Assembly: GCF_040958095.1 (NCBI RefSeq)
Contig: NC_091219.1
Location: 23,094,037-23,158,036 of the forward strand
DNA: 64,000 nt
Reading direction: 5' to 3'
Source of the DNA: Procambarus clarkii
Taxonomy: Eukaryota; Arthropoda; Malacostraca; Decapoda; Cambaridae
Shown piece after piece: positions 12,096 through 23,639 of the stretch. How positions within the stretch are numbered: position 1 is the first letter of the stretch; every line of letters starts with the position of its first letter. Position numbers and translations under genes: made by a program. The notes beneath the pieces are model-generated. The model saw nothing but the letters and a program-made list of their open reading frames with translations, did not search any database and was not told the origin of the DNA.

Positions 12096-12271
12096 GGGGG
12101 TTCGGCCGGCCGAGCGGACAGCACGCTGGACATGGAATCCTGCGGTCCCGGGTTCGATCCCGGACGCCGGCGAGAAAAATTGGGCAGAGTTTCTTTCACC
12201 CTATGCCCCTGTTACCTAGCAGTAAATAGGTACCTGGGAGTTAGTCAGCTGTCACGGGCTGCTTCCTGGGG
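12096..12271 (+). mobile_element. SINE family A, 3' truncated
   Basis: Complete tRNA-like head (TTCGGCCGGCCGAGCGGACA, B box GGTTCGATCCC) and body to GGGCTGCTTCCTGGGG, then an abrupt switch to a TG run and a CR1-like tail (GCACAACTAGGTGAATAG) at about 12305-12393. Confidence 0.82.
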
Positions 12272-12711
12272 TGTGTGTGTGTGTGATGTGAAAAAAGTAG
12301 TAGTAGTATTAGTTAGAAACAGTTGAGAGGCAGGCCGAAAGAGCAGAGCTCATCCCCCGCAAGCACAACTAGGTGAATAGAACTAGGTGAATACAAGGTT
12401 AGTGTCGTGGTCCCCCGAGTTAGAACTATTAGGTCTGGCTAGGAAGCTGCCCTCCCCCGCCCCCCCCCCCCCACAACAGTGATAATTTGAGGTGTCAGGT
12501 GTCATCAAGGCTTCAGGCATACTAGTGTAACCGCTCACTGGAGTGTTTGGATGGACACATCTCTAGGCCTACGGGTGTATCTAATTACAAGCGGAAAAAT
12601 TTCAACACGCAAAGGAGAAAAAACGCAAGTGGAAAGTCAACTATGTTAAAAGTTTTTAAAATTATTTACTAATATACAATATACGCGCTACTAGCTCTAA
12701 AGTGTTCACTT

Positions 12712-12967
12712 TTGGGGGGGGACAGGTTGGGGGGGACAGGAGGTTGGTTGGGGGGGACAGGAGGATGGTTTGGGGGGGACAGGAGGTTGGTTGGGGGGGG
12801 GGACAGGAGGTTGGTTGGGGGGGGGACAGGAGGTTGGTTGGGGGGGGGGGGACAGGAGGTTGGTTGGGGGGGGGGACAGGAGGTTGGTTGGGGGGGGGGA
12901 CAGGAGGTTGGTTGGGGGGGGGACAGGAGGTTGGTTGGGGGGGGGGGACAGGAGGTTGGGGGGGGGT
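12712..12967 (+). repeat. G-run minisatellite (GGACAGGAGGTTGGTT plus G7-13)
   Basis: About 11 units of ACAGGAGGTTGGTT separated by runs of 7-13 G. Each unit carries enough G-tracts for a G-quadruplex on the plus strand. The unit length varies through the G-run, typical of slippage. Confidence 0.93.
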
Positions 12968-13322
12968 TATAGTGAAGACGGCGAGGCGAAGGGGAAAAGT
13001 TTTGGAAATGTGGAATATGGAGCGAATGACATTTTTATATTATTCATTTCCCTGTGGTTCTCCCTCTCTCCCCCCCCCCCCTCCCCTTTGGACATCTCCC
13101 CTCTTCTCCCACTCCCCACCTGGGCCTCGCCCCCGCCCCCCCACTCCCGCCTGGGGCCCCGCCCCCCGCCCCGGTACTCAAGGTGATGCAGGGGTAAACA
13201 CAACACAGCAAGGCGCTGCTCATCCTGCGCCCCGTGGATCAACACCCACCTCTATCAACATTCACTGGCTCCACCTGGGAAATAAAAAGCTTTAGCACAA
13301 TGCCTTCGCCACCTTCAGCTTT

Positions 13323-13325
<3 letters not shown>

Positions 13326-13374
<49 letters not shown>

Positions 13375-13880
13375 AAGAGGAAGGAAGAGGGACGAAGGGA
13401 GGGAAAAGGAAGAGTTGAGGGAATGAGGATGGAGGGAGGGAAGAAGAGGAGAGAGGGACGGAGCGAGAGGACAAAGAGGCCGGGGGGGGGGTAGAGTGGG
13501 GGGGGGGGGGCGAGGGGAAAGAAGTGCGAAAGCAGAGGCCAGAGGGAGAACGGGCGGGGTGGGGGGAGGGGAGGAGGGAGAACAGGCGGGGTGGGGGGAG
13601 GGGAGGAGGGAGAACAGGCGGGGTGAGGGGGGAGGAGGGAGAACAGGCGGGGTGAGAGGGGGAGGAGGGAGAACAGGAGGGGGAGGGGAGGAGGAGGGAG
13701 AACAAGGGGGGGGGGGGAAGGAGAACAGGAGGGGAAGGGTTAAGCAGAAACAGAAAATTAAAGTTGTTAAAGTTCAGGAAAGAAAAATTTGAGACAAAGT
13801 GTAGAGAACAAATAATAAAAATTATTAAAGCGATGAGAGGAGAGAGGAACAGACGGGGGGGGGGGGGGTAAGAGAGATGG
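13326..13880. repeat. Long purine tract with (GA)n and a 25-30-bp GGAGGGAGAACAGGCGGGG array
   Basis: (GA)n at 13326-13370, then almost pure A/G to about 13735 including 5-6 copies of GGAGGGAGAACAGGCGGGGT, then further G runs near 13853-13869. Long frames on both strands are composition artefacts. Confidence 0.9.
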
Positions 13881-14821
13881 GGACAAAGAAAGGTCAGGAA
13901 GAAGGGAGAAGAGACACAAAGGTAATAATGGTAGAGACGGAACGGAATAGGGAAGTATAAAACTTTGTAGTTCTCCATTAATCGGCTTTTTTTTAACAGT
14001 ACCCTCCCCCCCCCCCCCCGGTGGTTAAATACTTCATGGAAATTTGACAGGGAAGGAGGAGGAATAAGCAGTTTTTTTTTTTTTACTTCTAATAAGTATG
14101 AACAGCTTCACTTATTGTTGATGTGACGACTTATATTGAATTTTGTAACTAGCTCATCAAGATTCTAACTTGCTTAGCTAAATGAATTGTGGGGTTCAGT
14201 CCCTGAGCCCATTATGTGCCTCTGTAACCCTTTCCACTATCGCCCACAAGATGGGTATGGGGTGCATAATAAATGAATTAAACTAAAACTAGACACAGCT
14301 GCTGCCTCCGCCAAGTTCAGGTCAGCGCCAGACATCACCACGAACACACCTGAAGACCCCCACACCTGAAGACCCCCACACCTGTTGTGGCTCTTCAACA
14401 CAGTAAGATCAGGATTTAGAAGGTGAGCTTTGTGTAGAAATACCCGACGGACCACTGCAACATTATGAAACACAGGCCAGAGTTGCAAATCAGATTCCCA
14501 ATGCTAGCCAATTCCCAACAGATTTGCCAATGCTGGCAAGTACATTGGATACAACATTACAGAAGGTCAACAGCTCATCCTGAGTAGTATTGACAAGAAT
14601 AGCACAGTCGGCCAGCCAGAGGCCAACGTAATATTATCCCCATGAAAAATAACACATTACACCATCCACGACGACAGTTTCTGCAGTTTTTAAAAATATG
14701 CGATTACACCAATACGTGTTCAGTCGCCCCGAGGAGGATTGGGTAGATTACACAGCGTACGACATTATATAAACGTTCACTCGAGTGTTCTACGACACTT
14801 AAAGATTATTACTATATCTGA

Positions 14822-15050
14822 TGACCAGAACACACACTAGAATGTGAAGGGACGACGACGTTTCGGTCCGTCCTGGACCATTTTCAAGTGATGAAGTAGA
14901 TGCAGGCAATAAATTTACTGCCTGCATCTACTTCCTCATCACAATCGACTTGAGAATGGTCCAGGACGGACCGAAACGTCGTCGTCCCTTCACCTTCTAG
15001 TGTGTGGTCTGGTCATCATACTCTAGCCACGTTATTGTGACTGCATTAAT
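14822..15050. repeat. Complete foldback (inverted-repeat) element
   Basis: Left arm CACACTAGAATGTGAAGGGA, GACGACGTTTCGGTCCGTCC; inner arms GATGAAGTAGATGCAGGCA and its complement; right arm mirrors the left and adds the flank TAGCCACGTTATTGTGACTG. It would fold into a stem of roughly 100 bp. Confidence 0.85.
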
Positions 15051-15184
15051 ATATCTGCATTGCATCTCCATCTTCCCTCCTCGTGTGATTGTTTTGTTGT
15101 TAAACTATCTTTATCTGCATCTTCAGTAGTTCCTCTTGTTGCAGTGTTTCGAACTTCTTCAGAAACTAAGTTTCAATTAGACTT

Positions 15185-15470
15185 CTCAGAAGGGAAGGGA
15201 ATTATCAAGAGAAAGTGCCAAGCCATCACGACTATATAGCACATGGAAGGGATCAGGAGAATAATTTGGGGAAGGGGGAGATTTTATATTTTTTCTCCAA
15301 GAACTTCGACTTCTGGGAAGCCTGCCCAACCCCTTGGGCTGGACGGTAGAGCGTTGGGAATGGTGCCCAACCACTTGGACAGTCGGGGATTGAATTCCGA
15401 CCTGCAGGAAGCGAGACCGTCCAGCTCAAGTGGTTGGGCAGGCTTCCCAGAAGTCAAAATTCCTTGGGGA
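15185..15470 (-). mobile_element. SINE family E with an internal inverted repeat
   Basis: The minus strand contains the family-E parts CCGTCCAAGTGGTTGGGC, GACTATATAGC in complement and CTTGGCACTTTCTC. Between 15300 and 15465 TCTGGGAAGCCTGCCCAACC recurs as its reverse complement, making a hairpin around the head. Relatives: 20185-20262, 30395-30570, 35893-36070, 52718-52895. Confidence 0.7.
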
Positions 15471-16189
15471 AAAAATCGACCTTTTTAATCTTCACAAGAT
15501 TCTCGGTTTAGAAGCCCCCTATTGACACTGTTCTGAGATTCTCTTCAGCTTTGATGTAATTAGACGTCCCCCAACAGTACAACGTTGTCCAGTACTGTCT
15601 AGTCTACTCTTTAATAGTGTTAAACATATAGTTCAAGGGTTTATTGAACAATCAAACACAGAAGGTGATTCGGTGCTTTTAAAATGCTAAGCTAACCTAC
15701 ATACGTAAATACATAGATACACAGATTTACGTATGCCCTACATAAAGTGTTCGATGTGTCTTACATAGTGTCATTAATGTGCATTTACAAAGGTGAAATG
15801 TAATTTTGATTAGCTTCCATATATACTTTATACACATACATACACCCACACACACATACATATATATACACACACACATGCATTCACATACATTTGTCTT
15901 CGTGTACATTAACATCTCTCACCCTGTCCATGGAGGACAGAAGAAAATGTATATATGCTGGTTAGCATTGTAAATGTGTAGCCACGTCTGTGGTAGAAAA
16001 TAATAAAAAAAAACTCTAATAGTAACAATTCCAGAGATATGATCACCGTCTTTTTACCCAAATGGTTTTCCGAAAAAAACGCGTTACTCGTATTAAATAT
16101 ATTAGTCGAAGAGTGATATTTCATTTGTCAGTTAACAACCTCTACGACTCTCACGACTAAGCTAGCTCGTCAGGGTCTTACTGATGACT

Positions 16190-16420
16190 TATAGATACCG
16201 AAATGTCTTAAATGCAGCAATTGGTTTCCGAATTTTGTCTTCAGCAAATTTGGAAATGTTTGAGGTTAGTCTAACCCTGTTTTTTAGGTTATTTATAATT
16301 ATGAACTGAGAGCCACCAGCATCGATCCTCGAGGTATTGTACCCTTTCCCTTTCCGAACATGTTTATGACCCATCACTGTTTCCTTCCAGTAGCCTAAGG
16401 CTTTGTTCCAAACTGAAGCA
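16190..16420 (-). pseudogene. LINE reverse transcriptase fragment
   Basis: A minus frame contains FIIINNLKNRVRLTSNISKF followed by AEDKI, matching the RT region that normally reads IxINDL...SKFADDTKI; the catalytic DD is changed to ED. No flanking RT motifs remain in frame. Confidence 0.5.
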
Positions 16421-16854
16421 CCGCTTCCAGTTTCATGGTGTTTCAATATTCCTGTCTTGTGATTTGTGTAGCCCTCTGTTGACTTCTTGGAAACCCAAGT
16501 ATGTAGCATCAGTAGATTCTAGCGTCATAGTTTTTGTATATTCATTTTAAGAATTCGAATCGATTCCTAAGGCGGGAAACATTTAGTTGCAAACCCATTA
16601 TGGTTATCCGTCATTAGTTGTGTCTAAATGGTAGCGACCAAGTGGCTAATAACCGTGCCCATTTTACCCAGTAACGATGTCAAGATGTCAAGGATGACAG
16701 TTTGATGTACATTTCCCCACATAATTCTTGACAATTCAAATGACTTTCGCTTATTATCAGAAAGCATTTGATACCTCGCCCTCCTCTATTTATTAGATAT
16801 TATGCTTAATGAAAATACTTTCTTTTTCGTTTTTCAATTCTGGCAGATTTGTGT

Positions 16855-17005
16855 ATATAGTATAGTTGTATAGTATATATAGTATAGTATATATATAGTA
16901 TATATAGTAGTAGTATATATAGTAGTAGTATATATAGTAGTAGTATATAGTAGTATATAGTAGTATAGTATATATAGTAGTATATAGTATATATAGTATA
17001 GTTGT
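16855..17005. repeat. TATAG-rich imperfect microsatellite
   Basis: TATATAGTAGTAG and TATATAGTATAG motifs alternate through the interval. Confidence 0.9.
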
Positions 17006-17150
17006 AAATGTCCGAAACGCTCTGCGTAATAGTGGCTTTAGGCATTGTATGTACTAGCTATACCTATAAGTTAAACAATCCTTGTAAATATTTATTGTAT
17101 GTATGTACCTTACCTAAATAAAATTGTATTGTATTGTATTGTATTGTATA
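17005..17150 (+). mobile_element. LINE 3' tail fragment
   Basis: CCGAAACGCTCTGCGTAATA then GTGGCTTTAGGCATTGTATG, GTATGTACCTTACCTAAATA and ATTGT repeats. The reverse complement recurs at 43885-44017. Confidence 0.7.
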
Positions 17151-17599
17151 TACACGAGTGTGTGAAGAGACAATGGAACCAACAATTAAGATTAGAGGCT
17201 TTAACCTATCAAAGAAATGTTGCGGATTTTTTTTGTTACTTTTAACTGTGAGCCTTAAAATTGGCGGCCATGTTGAGGTAAGCATTTCTTTACCGACCTG
17301 TCACCTCACCGCCATGTCCAGATGACGTAACATGCAGTGTAAGTGTGCACGCACACGCACGCACGCAATATGCAGAGACCACCAAACGAGTGTGTGAAGC
17401 TGGATTCCCCAGCAGTAATTACAGACTAGTAACACTCAAATCCAAAGCTAGTTTGCACATCTGTGGAGTCCTGAAGTGGTTGGAGACGAGAGGCCTTGCT
17501 GCCCACCACAGTGAGCAGAGTACTTCCTCTACTGTGCTCCAGAACAAGAGTTACTCCCTCTGGAGGACAATCTATGTCACCACACATTTATGTTAATAC

Positions 17600-18720
17600 T
17601 TTGGTTGAGAGGCGAGACCAAAGAGCTTTAGTTCAACCCCCACGTGCAGTGAATAGTTAAGAGGCCGCAGTAGGTTGGAGAGGCGTGGGTGGAGGTTGCT
17701 GTGGGTGGAGGCAGGAGTGGGTGGAGGCAGGAGTGGGTGGAGGCAGGAGTGGGTGGAGGCAGGAGTGGGTGGAGGCAGTAGTAGGTGGAGGCAGGAGTAG
17801 GTGGAGGCAGGAGTGGGTGGAGGCAGGAGTGGGTGGAGGCAGTAGTAGGTGGAGGCAGTAGTAGGTGGAGGCAGTAGTGGGTGGAGGCAGGAGTGGGTGG
17901 AGGCAGGAGTGGGTGGAGGCAGGAGTGGGTGGAGGCAGGAGTGGGTGGAGGCAGTAGTAGGTGGAGGCAGTAGTAGGTGGAGGCAGGAGTGGGTGGAGGC
18001 AGGAGTGGGTGGAGGCAGGAGTGGGTGGAGGCAGGAGTGGGTGGAGGCAGGAGTGGGTGGAGGCAGGAGTGGGTGGAGGCAGGAGTGGGTGGAGGCAGGA
18101 GTGGGTGGAGGCAGGAGTGGGTGGAGGCAGGAGTAGGTGGAGGCAGGAGTAGGTGGAGGCAGGAGTAGGTGGAGGCAGGAGTAGGTGGAGGCAGGAGTGG
18201 GTGGAGGCAGGAGTGGGTGGAGGCAGGAGTGGGTGGAGGCAGGAGTGGGTGGAGGCAGGAGTGGGTGGAGGCAGGAGTGGGTGGAGGCAGGAGTGGGTGG
18301 AGGCAGGAGTAGGTGGAGGCAGGAGTAGGTGGAGGCAGGAGTAGGTGGAGGCAGGAGTAGGTGGAGGCAGGAGTGGGTGGCGTTAAAGTTGGGTTCAGCT
18401 TCACTCACAAAAGTGTGACTGCTGGAGTTGAGCCTCGGCTCTCTGGTCTCGCCCCACTCGGTCTTCAGTCAGCTTGTGTACAGATTTCCGAGCCTATTGG
18501 GCTCTGTTATATTCACACTAAGCTACGTGTGGAATCTGCCTTCACCACTTTGCAGTTAACTAGTTATTTCACAATATGTAACACTGACAATTGTTTAAAC
18601 ATCTCTTGTGGCTCGTATGGTTTCCTAGTTTCCATTTATGTCTCCTTGTTCGAGTACCACCCATTCCAAATAGGCCCTCGTCTGCTCTATCAATTCACAT
18701 GACAATTTTTAATGTTGCAA
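17600..18720. repeat. 16-bp minisatellite (about 43 copies) between inverted CR1-like tails
   Basis: 17693-18378 is an array of GTGGGTGGAGGCAGGA with A/G and T variants. 17600-17650 and 18418-18720 carry CR1-like 3' ends in opposite orientation (right copy TGGAGTTGAGCCTCGGCTCT and ACAGATTTCCGAGCCTATTG). Frames of up to 271 codons here are repeat-driven. Confidence 0.9.
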
Positions 18721-19015
18721 TCATGTCTCCGCTAACACTTCAGTATTCCAGTGACATGTTTAATACATTTGTCCCTCCTGATGATTCTTCCACCCGTGAA
18801 CAACGAGGCTGTCACACATCCCCAAATGCACACACCTTTGTTCCTCCAGAAGCAATTGAGGACCCGGTGGTAAGCCAATTTGGCGTGTTGTGTTCTAGGG
18901 AAAACTGGTAGGGGTAAAGCTAACGATATTGAAATAAGTTTATTGAGGAATAAACACACACAAAAGGGATAAGGCACCTCAAGCTAATCTCACCCCGTTC
19001 AGTACAACGTGTTTA

Positions 19016-19028
19016 TATTATATTATAT

Positions 19029-19100
<72 letters not shown>
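19016..19100. repeat. (TA)n microsatellite
   Basis: Uninterrupted TA dinucleotides preceded by TATAT pentamers; a second short TA run lies at about 19207-19236. Confidence 0.97.
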
Positions 19101-19105
<5 letters not shown>

Positions 19106-19207
19106 TTATTAAATATGATATTTAATAATATATTTAATTAATTAATATATTAACAGTCATATTTAATAATATATGTCTACAGGAAAGACTGCTACCAAAA
19201 TATACTA

Positions 19208-19238
<31 letters not shown>

Positions 19239-19398
19239 CGCAAACAATAAGCATATTACCAAACATTGAGTGATAAACACATACTGTATGTGTAAAGGAA
19301 GAAATGTATATTGCCACACGTACACAAATACTTTTATGACTAGATATATACACAGTTTGCAACAGACATGCAGACAATTCAATAAAAGGTTACAGTCC

Positions 19399-19667
19399 TT
19401 ATCTTGAGGTTATCTTGAGATGATTTCGGGGCTTAGCATCCCCGCGGCCCGGTTCTCGACCAGGCCTCCTTTTTATTACACCCCCCCTCCCCGAGGAAGC
19501 AGCCCGTAGCAGCTGTCTAACTCCCAGGCACCTATTTACCGCTAGGTAACAGGGGCATCAGAGTGAAAGAAATTCTACCCATTTATTTCCACCTCCACCT
19601 CGGATCGAACCCGGAACCTCAGGACTACGAATCCGAATCGCTGTCCACTCAGCTGTCAGGCCCCCCC
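19399..19667 (-). mobile_element. SINE, family A relative (second head type)
   Basis: Minus strand: CCTGACAGCTGAGTGGACAG head, B box GGTTCGATCCG, body and terminal ATCTCAAGATAACCTCAAGA. Same layout as 5501-5741. Confidence 0.82.
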
Positions 19668-19821
19668 GAGGCAAAATTTGTAATCTCTCCAATTCGTAAT
19701 CTTCCCGTTGCGAGACATACAGGCTAGCTGATCAGGAACAGTCCTGAAGCTAACGATATGGCGAGGCACGGAGAGGTCTGAACCTTCCGAACACCAGTCA
19801 CAAGTAACCCTGTAACCTTCT

Positions 19822-19980
19822 TAGTAGGCATCCATCAGTCTCAGGAGACTATGGAGTTGCGCTCTGGTGACGGCCTGGTCTGGAGTGGCCTCACCAGGGC
19901 GCAAAGCCAGGGTAGGTTGATTCGGGGAAGAAGCTGTTACCCAGGCAGCAGGTCCCCCCTCTCCAAGGCGCTGAAAGTTT
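19822..19980 (+). repeat. Dispersed repeat, copy 1 (mate at 60545-60757)
   Basis: GTCTCAGGAGACTATGGAGT, TGCGCTCTGGTGACGG, GGGCGCAAAGCCAGGGTAGG. The reverse complement recurs inside SLC22 intron 1. Identity unknown. Confidence 0.7.
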
Positions 19981-20184
19981 AACCTTCTATGTCCTCAACA
20001 ATGCCAAGATATTCACCGAGACGAGGAAGAAGGGGAGGGGGACGAGGAAGAAGGGGAGGGGGACGAGGAGAAGAGGGGAGACGGCGGTGGACGAGGGCTA
20101 AAGAAGACGACATGATAAATAATGATGCCGAAGAATCAAGTGAATCAGATCTTTCACAGGTGAGAGTAAAAGAAGGGAGGGAAT

Positions 20185-20262
20185 CATCAGGGGGGGGGGA
20201 AAGCGCCAAGCCATTACGACTATATAGCACTTGACCGTCCAGCCCAAGAGGGTGGACAGAAA
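20185..20262 (-). mobile_element. SINE family E fragment
   Basis: GAAAGCGCCAAGCCATTACG then ACTATATAGCACTTGACCGT, the tail region of family E on the minus strand. Confidence 0.65.
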
Positions 20263-20263
20263 G

Positions 20264-20321
20264 GGTAGAGAAAGAGGGGGGAGAGAGAAAGAGGGGGAAG
20301 AGAGAAAGAGGGGGAAGAGAG

Positions 20322-20398
<77 letters not shown>

Positions 20399-20543
20399 AG
20401 AGGGAGAGAGGGGAGAGAGGGGAGAGAGGGGAGAGGGAGAGAGGGGAGAGGGAGAGAGAGGGGAGAGGGAGAGAGAGAGGGGAGAGGGAGAGAGGGAGAG
20501 AGGGAGAGAGGGAGAGAGGGGAGAGGGGAGAGGGAGAGAGGGA

Positions 20544-20584
<41 letters not shown>

Positions 20585-20680
20585 AGAGGGAGAGGAGAGC
20601 GAGAGACAGGGGAGAGAGAGAGAGAGGGGGCAGAGGGAGAGGAGAGCGAGAGAAAGAGGGGAGAGGAGAGAATAATGAGG
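20264..20680. repeat. Purine (GA/GGGA) tract of about 400 bp
   Basis: A near-pure purine strand: (GA)n at about 20326-20390 and 20546-20577 separated by GGGAGAGAGG repeats. Mirror symmetry is compatible with triplex formation. Confidence 0.95.
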
Positions 20681-21058
20681 AGGTTAAGTTTGAGCCAGAA
20701 GATAGAGAAGAGCCACAAAGATCATACAGTCATCACCTCTCACAAGGTGTTATTCATCACGAGCACTGAGTGTGGGTCTGGCCAGCGGGCCGGAGTCTGC
20801 CCGAGGGCCTCTGCCAGCTCCCCATGCCAGGCTGCGCACGCACACGGGGATATGTTGCGCAATAAAACGCGTTCTGGGGAAGACTTACTTTTTCAATTAT
20901 CAAAACCCGCAGTTATTCTCTTATATTTGGATTTTACCACACTGATTTCCCTGTTTGGTGGAGTACACCACAGAGGGGAGGACCCCACTAACCCCCCACA
21001 CTGCTCCCTCCCCCACTACCAACCACTGGAGACCCCAACTGTGGTGGGGGAAACTTAC

Positions 21059-21155
21059 CTCGAGGAGATCCGTTAAATCCGGAGGCTGTGGCAGCAGCGG
21101 CTGTGGAGACCGGGAAGACCAGCAGCGCCAGGACCAGGCAGGCCAGGGGCGTCAT
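21059..21155 (-). CDS. Probable first coding exon of a secreted protein (32 codons plus one base)
   Basis: ATG at 21155 with G at -3 opens a signal-peptide-like N-terminus: MTPLACLVLALLVFPVSTA, then a small-residue stretch suited to signal peptidase and SGFNGSPR. The exon ends CGAG just before GTAAGTTTCCC, a near-perfect donor, phase 1. The frame is open upstream to 21239, so an earlier start is possible. The following exon was not found among minus-strand frames between 1 and 21050; it may be very short or outside the window. The mature protein is unknown. The alternative is a chance hydrophobic frame in GC-rich DNA. Confidence 0.42.
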
Positions 21156-22199
21156 GACGACTGCAGACGACGACGACGATAACGACAACGCTTTAAGCCA
21201 GGTTGATGCCGGGGCCAAGCTCGACAGCAGGGACGCCATGCTTGCTGCTGTTAACCCTGCTACAGTTAATGCTGCTGCTGATGCTACTGTTAACGCTGCT
21301 ACTGACGGTGTTCCTCCGAGTACGAGCTACGTGTCTGCTGTTGACTGAAGCAGTTTAAAAAGAGTCGTGAGCACGATTACTGGGCGCCACACAGCACCAT
21401 GATGGCAGATTACCCGCTGGTAGGTCTGTAGCTGGCCTAGCGGCACACTTGGGCACCTTCAGTACAACAGCTGTGGGGGGGAGGGAGGAGAGAGACGGGG
21501 TGACTACCGCAGCAGCCCCGACACAGCCGCCCCCACCAACACCACACCAGGGGGGAGCACCCACTGCTGGCTCACCGGGCGCGCTTCCGTGACGGCGGAC
21601 CAGAAACCAGTTCTAACCGTGGCTATCAACTATTCTTCTAGCACCGTCAAACACACACACTTACACGCGCTCGGCGGGCGTCAGAAGCACCAGCGTCCCT
21701 TCCGGCCGTGGGCTCACTATCGACTGGGAGACAGGGCGCCCACGACCCCCTTGCGCTCGGACCCTGTTCGATCTGCGCGCGCAGGCCAAGCTCCCGCCCG
21801 ACATCTAGCGGCGGCCAAGAGAAACACCGGACTACAGGGTTGCTGAAGACTTTAAGGACTCTTATATCCGAAAATAATATTCAGCACCAGCTTTAACCGT
21901 CGTCCCTTGCAGGGGCGTCACACGGCGGGGGTTGACGGGGCTGCGACAGTGCCGTCCACAGTGTAACATATGGCGAGTACGGATCGATATTATGTGTAAG
22001 GGTGGAGAGAGAGTCCTTCACACACCTGGTCCGCCCGCGGAAGCCGGCTGGTGGCAGCCCCACGCAGGTGAACCACGCACCCTGGCTGCCCCCTCCACCA
22101 TGCCCACCTCATCCTGCACCCCATCACCACCCCCTCCTCATCCACCTCTTCCTTCTCCAAACACCTGGCCAACCAACTCCTAATGAACTCCCAAACGAT

Positions 22200-22560
22200 C
22201 TGCCATTACTCACCCCCAGCCATCACCACCATGGACGGGGCGCCATTACTCCACCCCCCCAGCCATCACCACCATGGACGGGGCGCCATTACTCCACCCC
22301 CCCAGCCATCACCACCATGGACGGGGCACCATTACTCCACCCCCCCCAGCCATCACCACCATGGACGGGGCACCATTACTCCACCCCCCCCAGCCATCAC
22401 CACCATGGACGGGGCGCCATTACTCCACCCCCCCCCCCAGTCATCACCACCATGGACGGGGCACCATTACTCCATCCCCCCAGCCATCACCACCATGGAC
22501 GGGGCGCCATTACTCCACCCCCCCAGCCATCACCACCATGGACGGGGCGCCATTACTTCC
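22200..22560. repeat. 43-bp minisatellite, about 8 copies
   Basis: Unit CAGCCATCACCACCATGGAC, GGGGCGCCATTACTCCACCC with a C-run of variable length. Conserved ATG and His-Pro-rich frames come from the unit. Confidence 0.95.
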
Positions 22561-22589
22561 TGGGGTGGGTGTGTGTGAATGTGAATATG

Positions 22590-22591
<2 letters not shown>

Positions 22592-22653
<62 letters not shown>
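22592..22653. repeat. (AT)n microsatellite
   Basis: About 31 uninterrupted AT dinucleotides. Confidence 0.97.
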
Positions 22654-22655
<2 letters not shown>

Positions 22656-22842
22656 CTCACACACACACTTGTAACAAGTTTATGCTCTTGGATATAAAAG
22701 TTAACAAAAACGTGTCACTGGTTCCTGGTGGGATGAAGTTTTCCTGTCCTGTGATTAACATAATCTTGTCCCATCAAACACCCGTTTGCTGGTTTTACCA
22801 GACTGTCGCCCCAAGTTTGGTGGAAAGTCTAAATGAGAACCC

Positions 22843-23061
22843 TCGGGTGAGGGCCCCGGGGTGACTATACACACCGTCGGGTGAGGGGCCCCCGGGGTGA
22901 CTATACACACCGTCGGGTGAGGGGCCCCCGGGGTGACTATACACCCCGTCGGGTGAGGGGCCCCCGGGGTGACTATACACCCCCGTCGGGTGAGGGGCCC
23001 CCGGGGTGACTATACACCCCCGTCGGGTGAGGGGCCCCCGGGGCGACGACACACACCGTCG
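22843..23061. repeat. 37-bp minisatellite, 6 copies
   Basis: Unit GTGACTATACACACCGTCGG, GTGAGGGGCCCCCGGGG; copies differ by one or two bases only. Confidence 0.96.
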
Positions 23062-23639
23062 GTTAAGACATGCAGAAGTTGGCAGCGACAACACAAGACG
23101 CTCAGCCACACATTACACACCCGCCTGTACACTCAAGATCATCACAACTCATCACAAACCAAATACAGAGACCAAAGTGAAAGATTACACGACATCCCTA
23201 AGGCAAAATTTTTTGTTCCCTTTTCGCAAACAAAATATTAAGAAAGCAATATTTAGACAAAGGTACTTAGGGACTCCATCGCTGGCCTCTAACGACCTTG
23301 TTTACTGCGCTCTCTGGTCCAGTGGAGTAGTTGGGCCTCGTTAGGAGGCCTTAATTCGCCGGACTAACCCACTTGCCCGGAATGGTCTCCATTGCCAGCG
23401 TCTGAACCGTCAACTACCTTAATATGGTTCACACTTCTTAAGGGGCATTGTTAAGTAATATTGTGTTGTCCCGCTGCTGCTGTTGCTACCACCACGGACA
23501 CCACTGATGCTGTCCACACCGCCGCTAATGGTGCAGTAACTAGTGTTAACTAGCACACTAATGTCACAATTATTACTCTTGCTATCTTCGTTATTACTGA
23601 CACTAATTATACACTACAGTTACCTTTAATACTACCATA

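Noticed and set aside
17593..18408. 258- and 271-codon Ser/His/Pro/Leu repeat proteins on the minus strand
   Set aside because: Products of the 16-bp array in several frames and on both strands at once.
20988..21348. Plus-strand Ala/Asp-rich frames opposite the signal-peptide exon
   Set aside because: Shadow frames over the GC-rich exon and a (GAC)n run; no domain and no splice sites.
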